DNA of 64,000 bases from Wenxinia marina DSM 24838. GTDB taxonomy: Bacteria > Pseudomonadota > Alphaproteobacteria > Rhodobacterales > Rhodobacteraceae. The notes under the pieces are model-generated. The model saw only the letters and a program-made list of their open reading frames with translations. It had not been told where the DNA came from and made no database searches. This document shows positions 32,514 through 40,514 of the stretch, piece by piece; the stretch's first letter is position 1; each line of letters starts with the position of its first letter. Location of the stretch: assembly GCF_000379485.1 (NCBI RefSeq), contig NZ_KB902285.1, positions 34,793-98,792 on the forward strand, written 5' to 3'. The translations under genes were made by a program, and so were the position numbers.

Positions 32514-33514
32514 AGCGGGTGGAGGCGCGGACGCCGCGGCTGGGTTTCCTCGGCCTCGGCTGGATCGGCCGGCACCGGATGGAGGCCCTCGCCAGCAGCG
32601 GCGCGGCCGAGGTGGCGGCGCTGGCCGACGCCGACGACGCCGCGCTCGAGGCCGCGGCCCGGATCGCACCGGACGCCGCCCCCTGCGCGGGCCTGGACGA
32701 GATGCTCGCGGCGGGTCTCGATGGCATCGTCATCGCCACCCCCTCGGCCCTGCACGCGCCGCAGGCGATCGCGGCCCTCGAGGCGGGGCTCGCCGTGTTC
32801 TGCCAGAAGCCGCTCGGCCGGACCGGGGACGAAGCGGAGCAGGTGGTGGAGGCCGCGCGCCGCGCCGACCGCCTGCTCGCGGTGGATCTGTCCTACCGCC
32901 ATACAGCCGCTTTCCGGGCGCTCAAGGCCGAGATCGACGGCGGGGGTCTCGGCCGGCCGCACGCGCTCGACCTGACGTTCCACAACGCCTACGGGCCGGA
33001 CAAGCCGTGGTTCCGCGACCGGACGCTGTCGGGCGGCGGGTGCCTGATCGACCTCGGCGTGCACCTCGTCGACGCCGCCCTGTGGCTGACGGGATCCGAG
33101 GGCGCCACCTGCCGGTCGGCCGCCATGTTCCACCAGGGACGGCGCCTCGGTCCGGGGGAGGAGGATGTCGAGGACCTCGTCTATGCCACGCTCGACCTTC
33201 CGGGCGGAGCGGTGGCCCGCATCGCCTGTTCGTGGAACCTGTCCGCCGGAAACGACGCGGTGATCGGAGCCGAGATCCATGGCGTGGGCGCAGGGGCGAT
33301 CCTGCGGAACGTCGGCGGCTCGTTCTTCGATTTCGAGGCTCACCGGACCCGCGGCACAGCGCGCGAGTCGCTGTCCGCGCCGCCCGACGACTGGGGCGGA
33401 CGGGCGGCCGTTGCGTGGGCGCGGGCGCTTGCCATGGACCCGGGCTTCGACCCGGCGGCGGAGGGGCTGGTGCGCCTCGCCCGGACTCTCGACGCGATCT
33501 ACGCGGCCGCGTGA
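32507..33514 (+). CDS. Gfo/Idh/MocA-family oxidoreductase
   Basis: A 335-residue NAD(P)-dependent sugar oxidoreductase. The nucleotide-binding opening is LGFLGLGWIGRHRMEAL. The family motif CQKPLG (the EKP position) holds the conserved lysine. GGGCLIDLGVHLVDAALWL carries the catalytic histidine. Start is GTG: 32507 has an AAGG about ten bases upstream, and 32498 is the alternative. It overlaps the dehydrogenase stop by 7 bases, so they are translated together. Likely works on the same sugar or nucleotide-sugar as its neighbour. Second arm of the divergent stress-linked sugar locus. Confidence 0.82.
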   Translation: MLKRVEARTPRLGFLGLGWIGRHRMEALASSGAAEVAALADADDAALEAAARIAPDAAPCAGLDEMLAAGLDGIVIATPSALHAPQAIAALEAGLAVFCQKPLGRTGDEAEQVVEAARRADRLLAVDLSYRHTAAFRALKAEIDGGGLGRPHALDLTFHNAYGPDKPWFRDRTLSGGGCLIDLGVHLVDAALWLTGSEGATCRSAAMFHQGRRLGPGEEDVEDLVYATLDLPGGAVARIACSWNLSAGNDAVIGAEIHGVGAGAILRNVGGSFFDFEAHRTRGTARESLSAPPDDWGGRAAVAWARALAMDPGFDPAAEGLVRLARTLDAIYAAA

Positions 33515-33853
33515 GCCAGGCCGGCGGATGAAAACCGTGGTGGTCCACGGGTTGCCCCGTTGACTGGTGGGAGGTCCGTAGACGGTATCGCCACTGCCGT
33601 CGTGGATGAGGTCGAACTCGCAGGTCGTAGCTAATCCCGCCCCGTGTTGCCGCCGGTCCGCCAGCGCTCCGGCGGCTAGGTCGAGATGCCGAAATCGCCA
33701 CCCTCCATCCCGGCGTACGGCGGCCCGTGTCTCCCGCCGATCGGCACGACCCCGGCACATCACGTCAGGCGCGCGGGTCTGCTTTTTAGCGGCATCCTGC
33801 GGGAACAATTGACGTCCCGCCGGGTTCGGGGAGCGGATAGGAGGACACCCATC
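33515..33853. other. Intergenic region before the DUF2934 gene
   Basis: 339 bases. The right end holds the EcfG-type promoter at 33802-33826 and a strong AGGAGG ribosome site. The rest has no gene I can support. A minus-strand frame around 33540-33650 gives a protein-like stretch containing EFDLIHDGSGDTVYGPP, with no start and no recognisable family. It may be a decayed gene. Confidence 0.45.
33802..33826 (+). promoter_or_regulatory. EcfG-type promoter of the DUF2934 gene
   Basis: GGAAC at 33802-33806, a 17-base spacer and GTTC from 33824. Predicted transcription start near 33833, about 20 bases before the ATG at 33854. It fits the general-stress sigma consensus and the stress-type gene it precedes. 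Confidence 0.72.
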
Positions 33854-34138
33854 ATGCGACACGATCTGCAGGAACGGATTGCCGAGCGGGCCCACCGTCT
33901 GTGGGAGGACGCAGGCCGCCCGGACGGTCATCACGATGCGCACTGGCACCAGGCCGAGGCCGAGATCGCTTCAGAAGAAACCGGCGGCGACGTCGCTTCC
34001 GACGACGCGGCGGCCAGCGGAGCGGGAGACATCGCACCGGCTGCGTCCGAGCTTCCGTCCGATCCGCCCCCGCCGGGCGAACCGCCGGCGCAGCCCGTCG
34101 GAGGGCCGGGCGGCGCGAGCCGCCGCAAGGGACGCTAG
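33854..34138 (+). CDS. DUF2934 family small protein
   Basis: A 94-residue acidic protein. Residues 4-37 are the DUF2934 motif: ERIAERAHRLWEDAGRPDG followed by HHDAHWHQAEAEI. The remainder is a low-complexity Ala/Asp/Glu/Pro tail ending in basic residues (RRKGR). DUF2934 proteins are common in stress regulons of alphaproteobacteria; their function is not known. AGGAGG lies eight to nine bases before the ATG. It has its own EcfG-type promoter and is followed by a terminator-like hairpin at 34217, so it is a single-gene transcript. Confidence 0.85.
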   Translation: MRHDLQERIAERAHRLWEDAGRPDGHHDAHWHQAEAEIASEETGGDVASDDAAASGAGDIAPAASELPSDPPPPGEPPAQPVGGPGGASRRKGR

Positions 34139-34216
34139 TCGCGAAGATCTCCGATACCGGGCGCGGCTCCCAGGCGACCGGTCCGGCGGTGTTATGTCTC
34201 TCCCCCGCCTGCCAAG

Positions 34217-34239
34217 GGTGACCTGAACATCAGGTCGCC
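34217..34239 (+). terminator. Terminator-like hairpin after the DUF2934 gene
   Basis: A 10-bp stem with one G-T pair (arms 34217-34226 and 34230-34239, 3-base loop) lies 79 bases after the DUF2934 stop, followed by a short pyrimidine run (TTCTC). It could end the DUF2934 transcript. The weak U-run lowers confidence. Confidence 0.4.
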
Positions 34240-34496
34240 TTCTCGCACTGCCCTCGGCGGCACCACAAGCTGGTCCCGTCACCACGGTCGGCGTTCATCG
34301 GCATCCTCGTCGGGCAGTCCCTCGCCCGGCGGGAGGCGGCGGCCGGCGCCATCCCGTTAGAGCAGTGTCAGACGCTCGTCCTCGGCGCGGTGCCGCCGAC
34401 CGTCGTGACCGCACGGATGCGCTCGATCGGTGTGCATCATGCCTGATCGTCGGATGGACGATTCCGTACCCGAGCGCGGCAAGAGCGACTTCACAG

Positions 34497-34520
34497 GGAA
34501 CAGCCCCCGCGCGCCAGGTT
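34497..34520 (+). promoter_or_regulatory. EcfG-type promoter of the sigma-factor gene (autoregulation)
   Basis: GGAAC at 34497-34501, a 16-base spacer and GTTTTG from 34518. The predicted start of transcription is about 28 bases before the GTG start codon of the EcfG-like sigma gene. This suggests the sigma factor, or a paralogue, drives its own gene. Confidence 0.72.
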
Positions 34521-34554
34521 TTGACCTTCCGAGAAAATCCAGGGGCAGTCATCC

Positions 34555-35085
34555 GTGGAGAAGATCCGGCGCGACCGCCTCAGCGACGACATCATCGACT
34601 GGATCCCGGCGCTCCGGGCATTCGCCTGGACGCTGTGCCGCAAGCAGCAGGAGGTGGACGACCTGGTACAGGAGACCCTCTTGAAGGGCATCGCCGCCTT
34701 TCACCGGTATCGACCAGGAACCAACCTCCGCGCGTGGCTCTTCACCATCATGCGCAACACGTTCTACAGCGCCTCCGTCAAGACCACCCGCGAGCGGCCG
34801 GCGGCGGCGGACTGCGCTTCGACAAGCGTGGTCGTGCCCGCGACCCAGGAATGGAGCGTGCGCGGAGGCGAGGTCTGGGCGGCCGTGGGACGATTGCCGC
34901 GGCATTATCGCGAGGTCATCATTCTGATCGGCATGCTGGGCGAAAGCTATGAAAGCGTTGCCGCGATCTGCGGCATTCCGATGGGAACGGTGAAGAGCCG
35001 CCTGAACCGCGCCCGCGCCATGCTGTTGGCGGAGATGGGCGAGACGGTGCCGGAGCCGCACGCAGCCCGGAAGTCAGTCGACTGA
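34555..35085 (+). CDS. EcfG-type ECF sigma factor (general stress response)
   Basis: A 176-residue two-domain ECF sigma factor. Region 2 runs over residues about 18-70 with VDDLVQETLLKGIAAF and PGTNLRAWLFTIMRN, which is the EcfG pattern. Region 4 covers residues about 115-165 with LPRHYREVIIL, SYESVAAICGIPMGTVKSR and LNRARAML. EcfG factors direct RNA polymerase to GGAAC/GTT promoters under general stress and are held by NepR until PhyR is phosphorylated. The start is GTG, with no ATG nearby. nepR and phyR are not adjacent, so this may be a second EcfG copy. Its own promoter and four neighbouring ones match EcfG recognition. Confidence 0.88.
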   Translation: MEKIRRDRLSDDIIDWIPALRAFAWTLCRKQQEVDDLVQETLLKGIAAFHRYRPGTNLRAWLFTIMRNTFYSASVKTTRERPAAADCASTSVVVPATQEWSVRGGEVWAAVGRLPRHYREVIILIGMLGESYESVAAICGIPMGTVKSRLNRARAMLLAEMGETVPEPHAARKSVD

Positions 35086-35182
35086 CGAACGACCAAGGCA
35101 ATTGCGGCTTGCGACTCCTGACGATGCGTTCGCTGTTCCGCTTCGACAATCATCCACCGCCGATCGCCAAGTGTCGCTGCGT

Positions 35183-35956
35183 CTAATCGGGCTCCGCACC
35201 GGCGCGGTGGATGCGGGTCTTCAGCGCCTCGGGGACGAGGCCGGACACCATCTTCACCACCTTGCTCCCGAAGTCCGGCGTCGCGCCTCGCTCGCCGGCC
35301 ATCAGCGCGTCGTAGCCGGCGCGGGCGACCTCTGCGGGATCGGCCTTCTGCTTCTCGGTGATCGGGGCGTCGCGCAGTCGGTTCTGGCCGCGGGTGAAAA
35401 TGGGCGTTTCGGTCGGGCCGGGCATCAGGCAGGTGAGCGTGACGCCGTTGTCTCGCCACTCGTCCTGCAGCGCGTAGCACAGGCTGTCGAGGTAGGCCTT
35501 CGTCGCGTCGTAGACCGCGTCGTGCGGGCCGGGAACGAACCCGCCGATGGAGCCGGTGACGAGGATGCGCCCCTCGCCGCGGGCGGCCATCTTGCGCCCG
35601 ACCTTGTGCAGGACGGAGGTCGTCTGCAGCACGTTCAGGTCGATCCGCGTCTTGATCTGCTCCCACGTCTGCTCGTCGAAGGCGTGGCCGAGGGCGCGGC
35701 CGGCGTTGGCGAAGAACAGGTCGATGTCCCGGTCCGCGATCCGCTCCCACAGCGCGTCGACGCCGTGGCGGGTGGACAGGTCGACAATCAGGGTCTCGAC
35801 CGTCGCGCCGAGGCGGCGCAGCTTCTCCGCCGCGTGCTCGATCTCGGGCTCGTCGGCGCAGATGAACAGGCGGTGCCCGTCCTCGGCCGCCCGGCGGGCC
35901 AGTTCGTAGCCGATGCCGGTGGAGGCGCCGGTAATGACGGCGAGGGTGTCAGCCAT
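35183..35956 (-). CDS. Classical SDR oxidoreductase 1 (stress operon)
   Basis: A 257-residue short-chain dehydrogenase. The cofactor motif is [18 protein letters not shown], the NAG motif is FFANAGR, and the catalytic serine and YDATKAYLD (Tyr-x3-Lys) follow TGSIGGFVPG. GPTETPIFTR after the active site is shared with the neighbouring copy. The C-terminal part is extended by an Ala/Arg-rich segment. The substrate is unknown. It overlaps the upstream SDR gene by 8 bases. Last gene of the operon SRPBCC-dehydrogenase-SDR2-SDR1, which has an EcfG-type promoter. Confidence 0.85.
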   Translation of the reverse strand: MADTLAVITGASTGIGYELARRAAEDGHRLFICADEPEIEHAAEKLRRLGATVETLIVDLSTRHGVDALWERIADRDIDLFFANAGRALGHAFDEQTWEQIKTRIDLNVLQTTSVLHKVGRKMAARGEGRILVTGSIGGFVPGPHDAVYDATKAYLDSLCYALQDEWRDNGVTLTCLMPGPTETPIFTRGQNRLRDAPITEKQKADPAEVARAGYDALMAGERGATPDFGSKVVKMVSGLVPEALKTRIHRAGAEPD

Positions 35957-36731
35957 GGGAATTCCCCTCGGGCTCGGCCATCTCGCGGTGCATCCGCGCG
36001 AGCACCTCTTCGGGGAGGATGCCGGCCATCGTCTTCTGCAGCTTGTTCATGAAGCCCGGCGTGACGCCCGACGCACCCCGCCGCATCGCGCGCCAGCCGG
36101 CGCGGGCGACCTTGGCCGGGTCGGCCTTGTCGTCCTGTCCGACCGGCGTGTCTTCCATGTGGGCGCGTTCGAAGAACTCGGTCTCCGTCGGGCCCGGCAT
36201 GAGGCATGTGACGGTAACGCCGCTGTCCCGCAGCTCGTCGCGGATGCCCCAGGAGAGCGTGTCGAGATAGGCCTTCGTGGCGTTGTAGACCGCCTGGAAG
36301 CTGCCGGGCATGTAGCCGGCGATGGAGCCGGTAATGAGGATCCGGCCTGCGCCCTGCGGCTTCATCAGGTGGACGGCGCGGTGCAGGGCGGCAGTCGTGC
36401 CGGTGACGTTGGTGTGGATCACCTCCTCGATCTCGTCCCAGTCCTGCTCCAGGAACGCATGGCCGAGGCCGCGGCCGGCGTTCGCGGCAAAGATGTCGAG
36501 GCGCCGGCCCTCGATCGCGTCGAACAGGGCCGCGACGCCGTGGGCCGTGGCGAGGTCGCAGGTAATCGCCCGGACCTCCCCGTCGCCGGTGCGCAGCTTC
36601 GCGGCCACGTCCTGCACCTCCGGCTCGTCCGCGGCGAGGAGAAGGTCGCACCCAGCCGCCGCCGCACATCGGGCGAGTTCCAGCCCGATACCGGTCGAGG
36701 CGCCGGTGACGACGGCGAACTCCCGGCTCAT
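35949..36731 (-). CDS. Classical SDR oxidoreductase 2 (stress operon)
   Basis: A 260-residue paralogue of the downstream gene with the same layout: [51 protein letters not shown] and [14 protein letters not shown]. Both proteins share the C-terminal region with a conserved PAxVARAG block. The pair looks like an old tandem duplication. Such SDRs recur in general-stress operons of alphaproteobacteria, but their substrates are not known to me. It overlaps the dehydrogenase gene by four bases (ATGA). Confidence 0.85.
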   Translation of the reverse strand: MSREFAVVTGASTGIGLELARCAAAAGCDLLLAADEPEVQDVAAKLRTGDGEVRAITCDLATAHGVAALFDAIEGRRLDIFAANAGRGLGHAFLEQDWDEIEEVIHTNVTGTTAALHRAVHLMKPQGAGRILITGSIAGYMPGSFQAVYNATKAYLDTLSWGIRDELRDSGVTVTCLMPGPTETEFFERAHMEDTPVGQDDKADPAKVARAGWRAMRRGASGVTPGFMNKLQKTMAGILPEEVLARMHREMAEPEGNSHG

Positions 36732-37915
36732 GCCGTCGCCTCGGTGCCGGGCTTCAGCACGACCTTGGTCCACTCGTTCTGCTTGTAGCGGAAGTTCTCG
36801 TAGCCGCGCGCCGCCTCTTCCAGCGGCAGGCGGTGCGAGATCAGGAACGTCGTGTCGATCTCGCCCTCGCCGATCTTGTGCAGCAACTCCTTGAGGTACT
36901 TCTGCACATGGGTCTGGCCGGTCCGGATCTGGACGCCCTTCTCCATCACCGCGCCGAGGGGAAACTTGTCGAGGAAGCCGCCGTAGACGCCGGGGATCGA
37001 GATCCGGCCGCCCTTGCGCACCGCCAGGATCGCCTCGCGCAGGGCATGCGCGCTGTCGGCGCCCATGCCGACATTCTGCTTGATGTTGTCGAGGATGGTG
37101 TCGGGGGCGAAGCCGTGCGCCTCCATGCCCACGGCGTCGATCACCGCGTCGGGGCCGAACCCGCCCGACATCTCCATCAGAGCCTCGAGGACGTGGGTCT
37201 GCTTGAAGTCGATGACCTCGGCGCCGAGCTTGCGGGCGAGGTCGAGGCGGGTCGGATACTCGTCGATCGCGATCACCTTGCCGGCGCCCATCGCCAGCGC
37301 AGACTGGATGGCGAAGAGGCCCACCGGCCCGCAGCCCCAGACGGCGACGACGTCGCCCTCCTCGATGTCCGCGTTCTCGGCCGCCATCCAGCCGGTGGGC
37401 AGGATGTCCGACAGGAACAGCACCTTGTCGTCCTCCAGCCCGTCGGGGATCACGATCGGGCCGACATCGCTGAACGGCACGCGCACGTACTCGGCCTGCC
37501 CGCCGGGATAGCCGCCGGTGAGGTGGGAGTAGCCGAACAGCGCCGACAGGGCGTGACCGTAGAGCGGTTCTGTCAGGTCCTGCTTGTCGGCGGGGTTGGA
37601 ATTGTCGCAGGCCGAGTATAGCTGCTTCTCGCAGAAGAAGCACTTGCCGCAGGAGATGGTGAACGGCACCACCACCCGCTGACCCTTCTTCAGCGTGCTC
37701 TTCGGACCGGCCTCGACCACCTCTCCCATGAACTCGTGCCCGAGGATGTCGCCGGACATCATGCCCGGAATGACTCCGTCGTAGAGGTGCAGGTCCGAGC
37801 CGCAGATCGCGGTGGAGGTGACCTTGAGGATGGCGTCGCGGGGATTGACGATTTCGGGGTCCGGGACCGTCTCGACCCGCACGTCGTGCTTGCCTTGCCA
37901 GGTGAGTGCGCGCAT
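36728..37915 (-). CDS. Zinc-dependent alcohol dehydrogenase (formaldehyde dehydrogenase-like MDR)
   Basis: A 395-residue MDR enzyme with both zinc sites. The catalytic-zinc region has [14 protein letters not shown] and [12 protein letters not shown]. The structural-zinc lobe is [16 protein letters not shown]. The coenzyme motif is [17 protein letters not shown]. It belongs to the group resembling glutathione-independent formaldehyde dehydrogenases. It likely removes a reactive aldehyde or alcohol under stress; the substrate is not certain. Second gene of the stress operon, 11 bases after the SRPBCC gene and overlapping the SDR by four bases. Confidence 0.87.
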   Translation of the reverse strand: MRALTWQGKHDVRVETVPDPEIVNPRDAILKVTSTAICGSDLHLYDGVIPGMMSGDILGHEFMGEVVEAGPKSTLKKGQRVVVPFTISCGKCFFCEKQLYSACDNSNPADKQDLTEPLYGHALSALFGYSHLTGGYPGGQAEYVRVPFSDVGPIVIPDGLEDDKVLFLSDILPTGWMAAENADIEEGDVVAVWGCGPVGLFAIQSALAMGAGKVIAIDEYPTRLDLARKLGAEVIDFKQTHVLEALMEMSGGFGPDAVIDAVGMEAHGFAPDTILDNIKQNVGMGADSAHALREAILAVRKGGRISIPGVYGGFLDKFPLGAVMEKGVQIRTGQTHVQKYLKELLHKIGEGEIDTTFLISHRLPLEEAARGYENFRYKQNEWTKVVLKPGTEATA

Positions 37916-37926
37916 CGGGGGCTCCT

Positions 37927-38565
37927 TCAGGCGGTCTTGCGGTTGTGATTGGTGGCGATCTCGCCGGTCTCGAACAGCATCTTCAGCCGCTTGAGGTCGC
38001 GCCGGCCCTGCAGCGCCGGCTCGGCCTGGAACGCCTTGGCGACCCAGCGGCCGAGCTCGCCGTAGGGCGGCACGTAGGCGATCAGCGCCTCGACCTCGGT
38101 GCCGCGGCCGGCGGGGGCGTCGCGGAACATGACCTTTCCCCGGGTCTCGATCTCCGAGGCGTCGGTGGAGTGCCAGGCGATCTGCTCGCCGTCCTTGTCG
38201 TTCACCACCCGCGTCTCGAGCCGGACCTCGCCCATGGGGGAGGGGACGGTCCAGCGGGTCAGCTCGCCCGCGACGGCGACGTCCTTCACGTTCTCCATGA
38301 ACTTCGGCAGGTTGGTGAAGTCCCGCCAGAAGGCATAGAGCTCGGACCGGGGCGCGTTGATCGTGACGGTGCGGCCGACAACCGCAAACTCGTCCTGTCG
38401 CCCTCGGCGCGAGACACGGCCCGGAGCGCTGTCAGGCGGGCGGTACCCGACGCGGTTGCGGGTCCGCTGCTGGTACAGCGCGACGCCGACCGCACCGGCC
38501 AGTGCGCCGAGGCCGAGCAGCACGTAGGGGTGAGGCGGCCGGGGAAAGTCGTGATCGTGGGGCAT
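37927..38565 (-). CDS. SRPBCC (polyketide cyclase/dehydrase-like) protein with N-terminal membrane anchor
   Basis: A 212-residue protein. Near residues 12-32 there is one hydrophobic helix ([19 protein letters not shown]), then a basic linker, and from about residue 55 a START-like SRPBCC domain with [17 protein letters not shown] and LPKFMENVK. The fold binds hydrophobic ligands in a deep cavity. The C-terminal [13 protein letters not shown] is typical of the COG5637-like group found in stress operons. The ATG at 38565 has GGAAGGAG upstream. First gene of the four-gene stress operon; the EcfG-type promoter at 38598-38622 gives a leader of about 25 bases. Confidence 0.83.
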   Translation of the reverse strand: MPHDHDFPRPPHPYVLLGLGALAGAVGVALYQQRTRNRVGYRPPDSAPGRVSRRGRQDEFAVVGRTVTINAPRSELYAFWRDFTNLPKFMENVKDVAVAGELTRWTVPSPMGEVRLETRVVNDKDGEQIAWHSTDASEIETRGKVMFRDAPAGRGTEVEALIAYVPPYGELGRWVAKAFQAEPALQGRRDLKRLKMLFETGEIATNHNRKTA

Positions 38566-38597
38566 GACGGCTCCTTCCGCGAACGGGTCAGGGAGCA

Positions 38598-38622
38598 AAC
38601 CGCGCGCCGGCCCGGATGTTCC
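38598..38622 (-). promoter_or_regulatory. EcfG-type promoter of the SRPBCC-dehydrogenase-SDR operon
   Basis: On the minus strand GGAAC (38622-38618), a 17-base spacer and GTTT starting at 38600. The position, about 33 bases before the SRPBCC start codon, and the match to consensus are both good. Confidence 0.72.
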
Positions 38623-38645
38623 CGTCGCGGCTCGCTATCGCCAGG

Positions 38646-38798
38646 TCAGGTGCAGGCGGGGATCCTCCCGTGCTCGATCTCGACCAGCGAAAGAAGCCGG
38701 CGGGTCGCATCGACCATGCTCGCCAGACCGTCGATCGAGGCCGGTTCCCGGCGCAGCGTCGCTTCGAGGATGCGGGCCGCGGCATGAAAATCATGCAC
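38646..38798 (-). CDS. Possible small protein of unknown function
   Basis: A minus-strand frame from a GTG at 38798 to a TGA at 38646 would encode 50 residues with a plausible amphipathic helical composition (AAARILEATLRREP, then LASMVDATRRLLSLVEIEHG). Codon third positions are mostly G or C. No strong ribosome site is visible and I do not recognise it. The frame is open further upstream, so it could also be the tail of a lost gene. It lies just upstream of the EcfG-type promoter of the next operon. Confidence 0.28.
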   Translation of the reverse strand: MHDFHAAARILEATLRREPASIDGLASMVDATRRLLSLVEIEHGRIPACT

Positions 38799-38998
38799 AG
38801 CTGCGCGTCCGCAGTCGCAGGACCGCCAGGACAACCTCCACGGTCTGCTCGGGGACGCCCGAAGACGGTGTCTCGCTTCGGTTTGACCGCCACGATCCGT
38901 CCCTCGACGCCCGTGGCCAGGGTGTCGCGCTCGATCTGTCCATCGCCGGCTTCCGCGTCGGGCGAACCCGCCTCGCAAAAAGATACTTTACACAAAAC

Positions 38999-39010
38999 AT
39001 TGCATACAAT
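38999..39010. promoter_or_regulatory. GntR/FCD-type operator upstream of the catabolic operon
   Basis: ATTGCATACAAT is close to the palindrome ATTGTATACAAT bound by several GntR regulators of the FCD subgroup. It lies 29 bases before the gntR start codon in an A+T-rich patch, and TACAAT within it could double as the -10 box. Repressor binding would block transcription. Autoregulation by the adjacent GntR protein is the natural reading. Confidence 0.55.
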
Positions 39011-39039
39011 ACGCAGGGTACAGAAGAGAGAGACGGAAC

Positions 39040-39744
39040 ATGATGATCGAGCACCTCACGATACGGGAGCGCACCTACAACGCGCTTCTCGAGATGATCA
39101 CCAACCGCGAGCTTCAGGTGGGCCAGGTGATCGACGAGGTGAGCCTCGCCCGGATGCTGAACGTCAGCCGGACCCCGTTGCGGGAGGCCATCCGGCAGCT
39201 GGTGATCGAGGGTCTGGTGACGGCGCGGCCCTATCGCGGCCACGCCATACGCTCGCTCACCACGAAGGAGCTGAACGACCTCTACAGCGTCCGCAAAGAG
39301 CTGGAGGTCCTGGCGATCCGCGGCGCCGTGCCGCGGATGACGGACGAGGACATCGCCGAGCTGGAGGGGCTGCTCGACCGGGGCGTGCAGGCCCTGCGGA
39401 ACGGCGACCTGCCCGCCTACGCCAACCTCGACAAGGCGTTCCACGGCCGCATCGCCGAGCTGTCGGACAACGGCACCATCGTCGAGACGCTGAACCGTCT
39501 GGCCCTGCAGATCCAGCTGTGCCGAGTGATGGCGAACGAGGACCCCGCGCTCGCCGAGCACGCCGCCGAAGAGCGCGAAGCGATGGTCCAGGCGTTCCGC
39601 GCCCGCGACGTCGACCGCGCCGGAGAGCTCATGCGCGCCCACATCGCCGGCGTCCAGAAGGCCGCGGTGGAGCGCATGGAGGCGGCCGAGCCGGCGATCG
39701 GCCCTTCCGCGCCGGTGGTCCGGCTGGGCAAGCGGGGCGCCTGA
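39040..39744 (+). CDS. GntR-family (FadR/FCD subgroup) transcriptional regulator
   Basis: A 234-residue regulator. Residues 5-70 are the winged helix, with LARMLNVSRTPLREAIRQL as the recognition part. Residues about 85-215 are the FCD ligand domain with the helical pattern VRKELEVLAIRGAVPR and a metal-site histidine in DKAFHGRIAEL. It starts with two ATGs (39040, 39043). It heads the operon for sugar isomerase, dehydrogenase and ABC transporter, and shares one base (TGATG) with the next gene. It likely represses the operon until a pathway intermediate binds. Confidence 0.88.
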   Translation: MMIEHLTIRERTYNALLEMITNRELQVGQVIDEVSLARMLNVSRTPLREAIRQLVIEGLVTARPYRGHAIRSLTTKELNDLYSVRKELEVLAIRGAVPRMTDEDIAELEGLLDRGVQALRNGDLPAYANLDKAFHGRIAELSDNGTIVETLNRLALQIQLCRVMANEDPALAEHAAEEREAMVQAFRARDVDRAGELMRAHIAGVQKAAVERMEAAEPAIGPSAPVVRLGKRGA

Positions 39745-40514
39745 TGGCCGCGTTCGCCCTTCCTGGCCGGTTCGCGGCGAGCCCGACGCTCGATCCGCGG
39801 GCGCCATTGGGCCGCGTTCTCGATCTCGCGCGTCAGAACGGATTCCGCAGTTTCGAGGCGATGACGGACTGGGCGGAGGCGGCGTTCGACGTCGGAGCGC
39901 CGGCGGCGACCTATGACGGCGCGCTGCGCGACGCCGGGCTGTCGCTCGCCTCGCTCCACCTGCCGCGGGTGAAGGCGGGCGACCCGGTCAGCCTGGCGGC
40001 GGCTTTGGACGGCATCGGAATGGCGCAGGCGCTGGGGGCGTCGGTCGTCATCTACAAGGCGGATGCCGTCGAGACCTACGCGCGCCACGCCGGCGAGGTC
40101 GTCGGTGCGGCCCGCGATGCGGGCCTGGACATCGTCATCACCAACCACCGCGGCAGCGCCATCGAGACGGTCGCGGGCATGGCGCGGGTACTGGACGCGT
40201 GCGGGACGTCGGAGCTGAAGACGCTGCTCGAGGTCGGCCACTACGTGGCGGCCGGCGAGTCGTGGGAGGCGGCGATGGACGCCTTCGCAGGTCGGATCGG
40301 GCTGGTTCACGTGAAGGACATCAAGGACGCCGCGCCGGTCCCCTATGGCGAGGGCGAGGTGGACTTCGACGCGCTGTTCTCGCGGCTGGCGGCGACCGGA
40401 TACGACGGCCCGATCGTCGTCGAGATCGAGAAGGTGCCGCAGGACCGGATCGAGGCCGACCTGGCGCGCGCCGTCGCCCACGTCGCGGCGGCGGCTGAAA
40501 GGGCGGGCCTGTGA
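39744..40514 (+). CDS. Sugar phosphate isomerase/epimerase (xylose isomerase-like TIM barrel)
   Basis: A 256-residue AP-endonuclease-2/xylose-isomerase-like TIM barrel. The metal-binding pattern includes LASLHLPRVK, ITNHRGS, LLEVGHYVAAG and LVHVKDIKDAAPVPYGEGEVDF. The closing PIVVEIEKV has the last acidic ligand. Such proteins isomerise or epimerise keto sugars, or open lactone-like rings. It is the second gene of the GntR-led operon and is coupled to both neighbours by overlaps (TGATG and GTGA). The substrate is unknown; hydroxypyruvate isomerases and inosose enzymes have the same fold. Confidence 0.78.
   Translation: MAAFALPGRFAASPTLDPRAPLGRVLDLARQNGFRSFEAMTDWAEAAFDVGAPAATYDGALRDAGLSLASLHLPRVKAGDPVSLAAALDGIGMAQALGASVVIYKADAVETYARHAGEVVGAARDAGLDIVITNHRGSAIETVAGMARVLDACGTSELKTLLEVGHYVAAGESWEAAMDAFAGRIGLVHVKDIKDAAPVPYGEGEVDFDALFSRLAATGYDGPIVVEIEKVPQDRIEADLARAVAHVAAAAERAGL

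Larger units (their letters stand above)
34139..34554. other. Intergenic region between the DUF2934 gene and the sigma-factor gene
   Basis: 416 bases. It holds the hairpin at 34217-34239 and the sigma-gene promoter at 34497-34520. I looked for a small nepR-like anti-sigma gene, which often precedes ecfG, and found none on either strand. Confidence 0.5.
38566..39039. other. Regulatory region between the stress operon and the gntR operon
   Basis: 474 bases. The left part holds the minus-strand EcfG promoter and the possible small frame at 38646-38798. The right end (38977-39030) turns sharply A+T-rich compared with everything around it and carries the GntR operator candidate and probably the plus-strand promoter of the catabolic operon. 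Confidence 0.5.

Noticed and set aside
34139..34554. A nepR-like anti-sigma gene before the EcfG sigma gene
   Set aside because: The short frames here lack the conserved NepR helix pattern and good starts.
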